This document shows, piece by piece, positions 58,977 through 64,000 of a stretch of DNA of 64,000 nucleotides. This DNA is from Nocardioides sp. Root682. GTDB taxonomy: Bacteria > Actinomycetota > Actinomycetes > Propionibacteriales > Nocardioidaceae. Position numbers and translations under genes: made by a program. Below the pieces are notes generated by a model. It was given only the letters and a program-made list of their open reading frames with translations, was not told the DNA's origin and did not search any database. The number at the start of each line of letters is the position of its first letter. Within the stretch, counting starts at the first letter, position 1. The stretch is taken from assembly GCF_001427795.1 (NCBI RefSeq), contig NZ_LMHJ01000003.1:488204-552203 (forward strand), given 5' to 3'.

Positions 58977-60140
58977 ATGTCCCTGAAGTTCCACTGGTTC
59001 CTGCCCACCAACGGTGGCGACGGACGCCACGTCGTCGGTGGCGGCCACGGCGTCAACCCCGGTCAGGCCGGTCGCCCTGCCGACGTCGCCTACCTCACCC
59101 AGGTCGCCCGCGCCGCGGAGGACAACGGCTTCGAGGCCGCCCTCACGCCCACCGGTGCCTGGTGCGAGGACGCGTGGCTGAGCACGGCCATGTTGAGCCA
59201 GACCACGGACCGGTTGAAGTTCCTCGTGGCGTTCCGCCCGGGGGTCGTCGCGCCGTACCTCGCCGCCCAGATGGCCGGCACGTTCCAGAACCTCAGCGGC
59301 GGCCGACTGCTGCTCAACGTCGTGACCGGCGGGGAGAGCCACGAGCAGCGGATGTACGGCGACTTCCTCGACAAGGACGCGCGCTACGAGCGCTGCGGCG
59401 AGTTCCTCCAGATCGTCCGACGGCTGTGGACAGGGGAGGTCGTCGACTTCGCTGGCGAGCACCTCTCGGTCGAGAGCGCCCAGCTCGCGCAGATCCCGAA
59501 CCCCGTCCCCGACATCTACTTCGGCGGGTCCTCGCCGGCCGCCGGCAAGGTGGCGGCCGAGCACGCCGACGTCTACCTGACCTGGGGCGAGCCGCCGGAC
59601 GCCGTCGCGGAGAAGATCGCCTGGATCCGGGAGCTCGCAGCAGCGGCAGGCCGCGGACCCGACCACCGTCCGATCCGCTTCGGGATCCGGATGCACGTGA
59701 TCACCCGCGACACCGCCGAGGAGGCGTGGGCCGAGGCCGACCGGCTGTTGCAGGGGATCGACCCGGCGTCCATCAAGCGGGTCCAGGACGGCCTGCGGCG
59801 CAGTGAGTCCGAGGGCCAGCGCCGGATGCTCGACCTGCACAGCGGCAGCACCGCGGACCTCGAGATCCACCCGAATGTCTGGGCCGGTGTCGGCCTGGTG
59901 CGCGGCGGTGCCGGCACCGCCCTGGTCGGCAGCCACGAGCAGGTCGCCGACCGGATCGCGGAGTACGCCGACCTCGGGATCGACGAGTTCGTGCTCTCTG
60001 CCTACCCGCACCTCGAGGGTGCCTACTGGTTCGGCGAAGGGGTGCTGCCGATCCTCGCCGAGCGCGGCCTGTGGAAGTACGACGGTCCGCAGCGCCTCCA
60101 CAGTGCGGCCGTGCCCTTCGCGTCGGTGGGTTCGCGATGA
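58977..60140 (+). CDS. ssuD: Alkanesulfonate monooxygenase (FMNH2-dependent)
   Basis: A 387-residue luciferase-like enzyme. FHWFLPTNGGDGRHVVGGGHG, NGFEAALTPTGAWCEDAWL, NVVTGGESHEQRMYGDFL and YFGGSSPAAGKVAAEHADVYLTWGEP match SsuD. It releases sulfite from alkanesulfonates, consuming FMNH2 supplied by the reductase encoded immediately downstream (ATGA overlap). No SsuABC transporter is encoded here. Confidence 0.92.
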   Translation: MSLKFHWFLPTNGGDGRHVVGGGHGVNPGQAGRPADVAYLTQVARAAEDNGFEAALTPTGAWCEDAWLSTAMLSQTTDRLKFLVAFRPGVVAPYLAAQMAGTFQNLSGGRLLLNVVTGGESHEQRMYGDFLDKDARYERCGEFLQIVRRLWTGEVVDFAGEHLSVESAQLAQIPNPVPDIYFGGSSPAAGKVAAEHADVYLTWGEPPDAVAEKIAWIRELAAAAGRGPDHRPIRFGIRMHVITRDTAEEAWAEADRLLQGIDPASIKRVQDGLRRSESEGQRRMLDLHSGSTADLEIHPNVWAGVGLVRGGAGTALVGSHEQVADRIAEYADLGIDEFVLSAYPHLEGAYWFGEGVLPILAERGLWKYDGPQRLHSAAVPFASVGSR

Positions 60141-60637
60141 GCGCGCCGCGCACGGCCGTCGTGGCCGGCAACCCGCGTCCGGCCAGTCGCACTCTCGACG
60201 CCGCCCTGCTCCTGCACCGCGAGCTGGTCGGTGCCGAGCCGGAGCTCGTGGTCGACCTCGCCACCATCGGCGCCGGCCTCCTCGACTGGAGCGACCCGAC
60301 GGTCCAGGACCTGGTGACCGCCGTGGGTCAGGCGGACCTGGTGGTCGTCGCGTGCCCGACGTACAAGGCGACGTACACGGGGCTGCTGAAGCTGTTCCTG
60401 GATCGGTTCGCGGTCGGTCAGCTGTCCGGCATCGCCGTTCCGCTGATGCTCGGCGGCGGGCCGGCGCATGCGCTGGCGCCCGACGTGGGCCTGGCGCCGC
60501 TGCTCCTGCACCTCGGGGCCGTCGTGCCGGGAGGCCTCTACGTCCTCGACAAGCAGTACGACGACCCCGCGGCCTACGAGCAGTGGCTCGACCGGTCGCG
60601 ACCGTTGATCAGGCGGTTGCTCGCGTCCGCCGCTTGA
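60137..60637 (+). CDS. NADPH-dependent FMN reductase (SsuE/MsuE type)
   Basis: A 166-residue flavodoxin-fold protein from the ATG at 60137, overlapping the ssuD stop. VVAGNPRPASRTLDAAL binds the FMN phosphate. ACPTYKATYTGLLKLFLDRF is the SsuE/MsuE signature. It supplies reduced FMN to the four or five two-component monooxygenases of the cluster. The last 29 bases overlap the convergent DUF4349 gene. Confidence 0.88.
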   Translation: MSAPRTAVVAGNPRPASRTLDAALLLHRELVGAEPELVVDLATIGAGLLDWSDPTVQDLVTAVGQADLVVVACPTYKATYTGLLKLFLDRFAVGQLSGIAVPLMLGGGPAHALAPDVGLAPLLLHLGAVVPGGLYVLDKQYDDPAAYEQWLDRSRPLIRRLLASAA

Positions 60638-61544
60638 TCAGGATCCGCGCGGGAATGCCGACCAGCGCCAGCAGGAGCAGCCACGGGATGGCGAAACCGA
60701 CGACGGTGAGGACGGCACCGAAGCCGGTGACGAAGCTGTCCCAGCCGTCGCTCAGGCCGCCGATGAACCCGTCGGCGGTGTCCTCCTCGGGCTCGTCGGA
60801 CTCGTCGTCGGGCTGCTGGACGTAGACGTTGATCGTGGACTGGCTGGTCTGGTCGGCGAGGTAGGTCTGCCGCGCGAGCAGGGCATCGAGCTCGGCCTGA
60901 CGCGAGCTCAGCTGGCTCTCGATCGTGACGATCTGCTCGAGGCTCTCGGCCCGCGCCAGCAGCGCCTCGATGCGCGACACGCTCTTGCGCTGGGCCCGGA
61001 TCCGCGCCTCGACGTCGACCACCTCGGTGGACACGTCCTGACCCGACGACGTCGAGCTGGTCAGCGTGGCGATCCCTTCGAGATCCAGGGTCGCGTCGGC
61101 GAAGCGGGCGCTCGGCACCCGGAAGACCAGGCGGGCCGACGTGACCTCGCCCTTCTCGCCCGTCGTCGTCTCCTGCTCGGCGAGCGTGCCCTGGTACTTG
61201 TCGATGACCTTGCGGACCTCGGTGCGCGCGTCGCCGACGTCCTTGGCCTCCAGCGAGACGGTGCCGGTGGAGATCACCGACGGCCCCGCGATCTCCAGCT
61301 GCTTCCCGGCCTCCGCGTCGGGCGCCGTCGCGGCCGCGTCCTGGAGGTCTGCGTCCGCCCGGCTGCCGTCGGGTGCGTCGGGTGCGGCGGGCGCCTCAGC
61401 GACCGCTCCGGCGTCATCGCGGCTGGCCTTGGTGTCGGACATGGCGCTGTCGCCGTCCCCCGACCCCGCGCAACCAGCCGTCGCGGCGATGGCGGCCACT
61501 GCCGCGATGGCGAGCAGGAATCGGGTGCGGGGTGTCTTCGTCAT
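60609..61544 (-). CDS. DUF4349 lipoprotein
   Basis: A 311-residue protein from the ATG at 61544. A signal peptide with lipobox-like TAGC (cysteine ~25) precedes an Ala/Asp-rich linker and the DUF4349 region: STGTVSLEAKDVGDARTEVRKVIDKYQGTL, a coiled coil (RIRAQRKSVSRIEALLARAESLEQIVTIESQL) and a C-terminal transmembrane helix (VLTVVGFAIPWLLLLALVGI). It is an envelope protein of unknown role, commonly found beside hemY in actinobacteria. Confidence 0.85.
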   Translation of the reverse strand: MTKTPRTRFLLAIAAVAAIAATAGCAGSGDGDSAMSDTKASRDDAGAVAEAPAAPDAPDGSRADADLQDAAATAPDAEAGKQLEIAGPSVISTGTVSLEAKDVGDARTEVRKVIDKYQGTLAEQETTTGEKGEVTSARLVFRVPSARFADATLDLEGIATLTSSTSSGQDVSTEVVDVEARIRAQRKSVSRIEALLARAESLEQIVTIESQLSSRQAELDALLARQTYLADQTSQSTINVYVQQPDDESDEPEEDTADGFIGGLSDGWDSFVTGFGAVLTVVGFAIPWLLLLALVGIPARILIKRRTRATA

Positions 61545-61614
61545 GGCGGTACGACGTGCGGCCGTCCCGGACGGTTCCGCCGAGCTCCGTGCGCGCCTCT
61601 GGCAGGCTGGGCGC

Positions 61615-62958
61615 GTGAGTCGAGCAGTGGTGGTCGGTGCAGGGGTGGCCGGGTTGACCGCCGCCCGTGATCTCGCGGAGGCCGGCCACGACGTACTCAT
61701 CCTCGAGGCGACCGATCGCTCCGGCGGCAAGCTGCGGGCGGGCGAGGTCGCTGGTGTCACGGTCGACGTCGGCGCCGAGGCGATGCTGCACCGCCGCCCC
61801 GAGGGGACCGCGCTCGCAACAGGGCTCGGACTGCCGATCACGCACCCCACCGCTGCAACCTCTCGGGTCTGGACCCGCGACGCCTTGCGGCCGCTGCCCC
61901 GCACCTTGATGGGCGCTCCGCTGGACCTGGACCAGCTCGAGGCGTCCGGGATCCTCTCGGCCGAGGGCATCCGCGACGCGCGCCACCAGCGCGTCCAGCA
62001 ACCCCACGGGGACGTCTCCGTCGGCGAGCTCGTTGCCAGCCGCTTCGGCAGCGAGGTCGTGGACCGTCTCGTCGAACCCCTGCTCGGCGGCGTGTACGCC
62101 GGCCAGGCCCACCGCATCTCGGCACGGTCGGCGATCCCGCAGCTCGTCGACCTGATCGCCCGTCCCGAGTTCACGCTCCCGACCCCACCGGCCGACGCAC
62201 CGCCCGTCTTCGCCAGCGTGGATGGCGGCATGTGGCGTCTGCCCGCTGCGCTCGAGGCGGACCTCCGCGACCGGCCGGGCGTCGAGGTCCGCCACGGAGT
62301 GACGGTCACCGCGGTCCGTCGTACTGGCTCAGGGTTCGTGGTGACCGCCGCCAGCGGCGACGAGACTGCCGACCTCCTCGTGCTCGCCACGCCCGCGGCG
62401 CCGACTGCCCGTCTGGTCGTCGACCTGGCGCCGGCGGCGGCGGAGGAGCTGCGCCAGATCGGCTACGCCTCGGTCGCCCTCGTCACGCTGGCCTTCCGCG
62501 CCGATGACTCCGGTGTGACCGAGTCCCTCGACATCGGGGCTTCCGGCTTCCTGGTCCCTCCGGTCGACGATCGCGCGATCAAGGCGTCGACGTTCTCCTT
62601 CGCGAAGTGGGACTGGGTGCGGGCTGCCGGGGAGGGCCTCCTGGTGCTCCGCACCTCGCTGGGCCGCTTCGGCGAGGAGGCGACGCTGCAGGTGCCCGAC
62701 GAAGACCTGGTCAAGGCGTCCCTCGCCGACCTGGCCGCCGCCACGGGAATCACCGCCCCGCCCGTTGACGCCGTCGTCCAGCGCTGGGGTGGCGGACTGC
62801 CCCAGTACTGGGTCGGTCACCTCGAGCGGGTCACCCGCATCCGCGCCTCGGTCGCCGAGGTCCCCGGACTCGCCCTCTGCGGCGCGGCGTACGACGGCGT
62901 CGGCATCCCCGCCACCATCGGCTCCGCTCACCGCGCCATCGCCGACCTGCTCGCATGA
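61615..62958 (+). CDS. hemY: Coproporphyrinogen III oxidase (HemY/CgoX)
   Basis: A 447-residue FAD protein from the GTG at 61615. AVVVGAGVAGLTAARDLAEAGHDVLILEA is the FAD entry, DVGAEAMLHRRPEG and LVEPLLGGVYAGQAHRISAR are HemY-family segments, and the C-terminal CGAAYDGVGIPATIGSAH closes the FAD site. It oxidises coproporphyrinogen III to coproporphyrin III in the CPD pathway. In older literature it is called HemG/PPO. Confidence 0.9.
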   Translation: MSRAVVVGAGVAGLTAARDLAEAGHDVLILEATDRSGGKLRAGEVAGVTVDVGAEAMLHRRPEGTALATGLGLPITHPTAATSRVWTRDALRPLPRTLMGAPLDLDQLEASGILSAEGIRDARHQRVQQPHGDVSVGELVASRFGSEVVDRLVEPLLGGVYAGQAHRISARSAIPQLVDLIARPEFTLPTPPADAPPVFASVDGGMWRLPAALEADLRDRPGVEVRHGVTVTAVRRTGSGFVVTAASGDETADLLVLATPAAPTARLVVDLAPAAAEELRQIGYASVALVTLAFRADDSGVTESLDIGASGFLVPPVDDRAIKASTFSFAKWDWVRAAGEGLLVLRTSLGRFGEEATLQVPDEDLVKASLADLAAATGITAPPVDAVVQRWGGGLPQYWVGHLERVTRIRASVAEVPGLALCGAAYDGVGIPATIGSAHRAIADLLA

Positions 62959-62960
62959 CC

Positions 62961-63004
62961 CGCGAAGTGCGCTGGTTGGGGGCGCGAAGTGCGGCAGATG
63001 GGGG
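62961..63004 (+). repeat. Two tandem 22-base repeats between hemY and hemQ
   Basis: Units 62961-62982 and 62983-63004 begin cgcgaagtgcg and end tggggg and differ at 4 positions. They occupy most of the gap before hemQ and may affect its translation initiation region. Confidence 0.65.
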
Positions 63005-63022
63005 CGCGGCACAATGGATGCC

Positions 63023-63748
63023 ATGTCCGACCCGCAGGAACACATCAAGACCAACGCAGCGAAGATCAACGAGCTCAACGAGCTGATCCGCTACACGATG
63101 TGGTCGGTGTTCCGCCTCGACCGCACGATCGGTGACGACGACGTCGCGCGCAAGGGCGAGGCCGCCGAGGTCGAGGCCCTCATCGCCGAGCTGGCCGAGG
63201 ACGACGTCGTGGTCCGCGGTGTGTACGACGTCGCGGGCCTGCGTGCCGACGCCGATGTCATGGTCTGGTGGCACGCCGAGTCGAGCGACCAGCTCCAGGC
63301 TGCGTACCACCGGCTGCGTCGCACCGCCTTCGGGTCGCGCCTGGCTCCCGTGTGGTCGCAGATGGCGCTGCACCGGCCGGCGGAGTTCAACCGCAGCCAC
63401 CTGCCGGCGTTCCTCGCCGACGAGCGCGTGCACGACTACGTCTCGGTCTACCCGTTCGTGCGTTCCTACGAGTGGTACCTCCTCGACGACGCCGAGCGCC
63501 GCAGCCTGCTCGCCGAGCACGGCAAGATGGCGCGCGGCTACCCCGACGTCCGCGCCAACACGGTGCCCAGCTTCGCCCTCGGCGACTACGAGTGGATCCT
63601 GGCGTTCGAGGCCGACGACCTGTCCCGGATCGTCGACCTGATGCGGCACCTGCGCGGCTCCGAGACCCGCCGCCACGTGCGCGAAGAGGTGCCGTTCTAC
63701 ACCGGCCGTCGCGTCGACGTCACGGACCTCATCGCTCGCCTGCCGTGA
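63023..63748 (+). CDS. hemQ: Coproheme decarboxylase HemQ (ChdC)
   Basis: A 241-residue chlorite-dismutase-fold protein. KINELNELIRYTMWSVFRLD, DVMVWWHAESSDQLQ, YVSVYPFVRSYEWYLL and EHGKMARGYPDVRANTVPSFALGDYEW are the HemQ core. It decarboxylates coproheme to haem b, the last step of the pathway. The ATG at 63014 is in frame and has a better G-rich upstream site, so the start is uncertain by three codons. Confidence 0.9.
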   Translation: MSDPQEHIKTNAAKINELNELIRYTMWSVFRLDRTIGDDDVARKGEAAEVEALIAELAEDDVVVRGVYDVAGLRADADVMVWWHAESSDQLQAAYHRLRRTAFGSRLAPVWSQMALHRPAEFNRSHLPAFLADERVHDYVSVYPFVRSYEWYLLDDAERRSLLAEHGKMARGYPDVRANTVPSFALGDYEWILAFEADDLSRIVDLMRHLRGSETRRHVREEVPFYTGRRVDVTDLIARLP

Positions 63749-63762
63749 CGCGCTTGCGCGGC

Positions 63763-63820
63763 CGGTGATCGAGGAGGTTGCGGGTCTCGAGACGGTTGCT
63801 GCGCAACCTCCTCGACCACC
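63763..63820. repeat. Palindromic dispersed repeat acting as hemQ terminator
   Basis: Arms ggtgatcgaggaggttgcg (63763-63781) and its near-perfect complement (63801-63820) enclose ggtctcgagacggttgct. The inner-right 37 bases (63782-63818) equal the reverse complement of the repeat inside sfnB. It starts 15 bases after the hemQ stop. Confidence 0.8.
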
Positions 63821-63841
63821 GGAGCATCGAGATCTTTGCAA

Positions 63842-63871
63842 AGTGCATTGACTTAGTGCACTATAGGAACA
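63842..63871 (+). promoter_or_regulatory. Palindrome and -10-like box at the right edge
   Basis: agtgca and tgcact arms lie around ttgacttag, with tatagg immediately after and an ATG at 63871. The layout suggests a regulated, possibly leaderless promoter for a gene running off the window. Confidence 0.45.
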
Positions 63872-64000
63872 TGCCCGACCGCACTGCAGCCATGACCGTC
63901 ACCTCGCGTGACGCGCTGTCGTGTTGTCGCTGTTGTTGATCGCCCTCATCCCCGATCCCGACAGTCGCGTCCCGCCCACGAAGGCGGTCGACGCCGTTCC
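63871..64000 (+). other. Start of an unidentified gene, truncated or frameshifted
   Basis: The ATG at 63871 opens only 22 codons before a stop. From 63921 another frame reads VLSLLLIALIPDPDSR to the window end. Either the gene begins at the GTG at 63921 or a frameshift lies near 63917. Too short to assign a product. Confidence 0.3.

Overview
The window is a high-GC actinobacterial chromosome segment, most likely from Nocardioides or a close relative in the Nocardioidaceae. The evidence is inferential: very GC-rich codon use, frequent GTG starts, ATGA/GTGA gene overlaps, the coproporphyrin-dependent haem genes (hemE, hemY/cgoX, hemQ), the RNase D-DUF3000-hemE order, SigE-type ECF sigma factors, WS/DGAT and DUF2510 proteins. 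No rRNA, tRNA, CRISPR array or insertion sequence was recognised.

Bases 1-5356 differ from the rest. Codon use looks less GC-biased, and five tightly overlapping genes plus one small gene form a predicted anti-phage operon. It contains the C-terminal end of a Z1-type ATPase (cut by the window edge), a PD-(D/E)XK nuclease (DUF4420), a GHKL/MutL-like ATPase, two proteins of unknown function and a small winged-helix protein. This is the MutL/Z1/nuclease class of restriction-like systems (mza-like). An AIPR gene, often a partner, is not in the window.

Bases 5551-31800 are mostly chromosomal housekeeping and accessory genes: MutT, a secreted P-domain protein, a DUF346 propeller protein, CYTH, PPOX and SNase proteins, two base-excision glycosylases (Mpg and Mug), PpnP, an ECF sigma factor with its partner, a MarR-controlled MFS pump, a GntR/GntK/GntP gluconate module, a solitary DPPY DNA methyltransferase beside an AbiEi/DUF559 protein, WS/DGAT acyltransferase, a YbdK ligase and a ThrE exporter. 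Bases 31800-36430 hold a TetR regulator divergent from a Baeyer-Villiger-type monooxygenase and a short-chain dehydrogenase, then FUSC and SRPBCC proteins.

Bases 36455-41500 are a four-gene, end-overlapping minus-strand operon: aminotransferase, saccharopine/lysine-dehydrogenase-like protein, aminoadipate-semialdehyde dehydrogenase and 2-oxoadipate dioxygenase/decarboxylase. Together these could take lysine to 2-hydroxyglutarate. Bases 41676-46601 hold a second AbiEi/DUF559 protein divergent from the helicase HrpA. Bases 47316-47411 contain a strongly structured RNA candidate directly upstream of a UgpB-like solute-binding protein.

The right end is the haem locus: RNase D, DUF3000 and hemE, then hemY and hemQ. 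These are separated by a NYN/LOTUS protein and an organosulfur cluster (LysR, two DszC-like enzymes, SfnG, SfnB, SsuD and an FMN reductase). Dispersed palindromic repeats occur at 44016-44060, 57742-57778 and 63763-63820. The first two lie in frame inside coding sequences (hrpA and sfnB).
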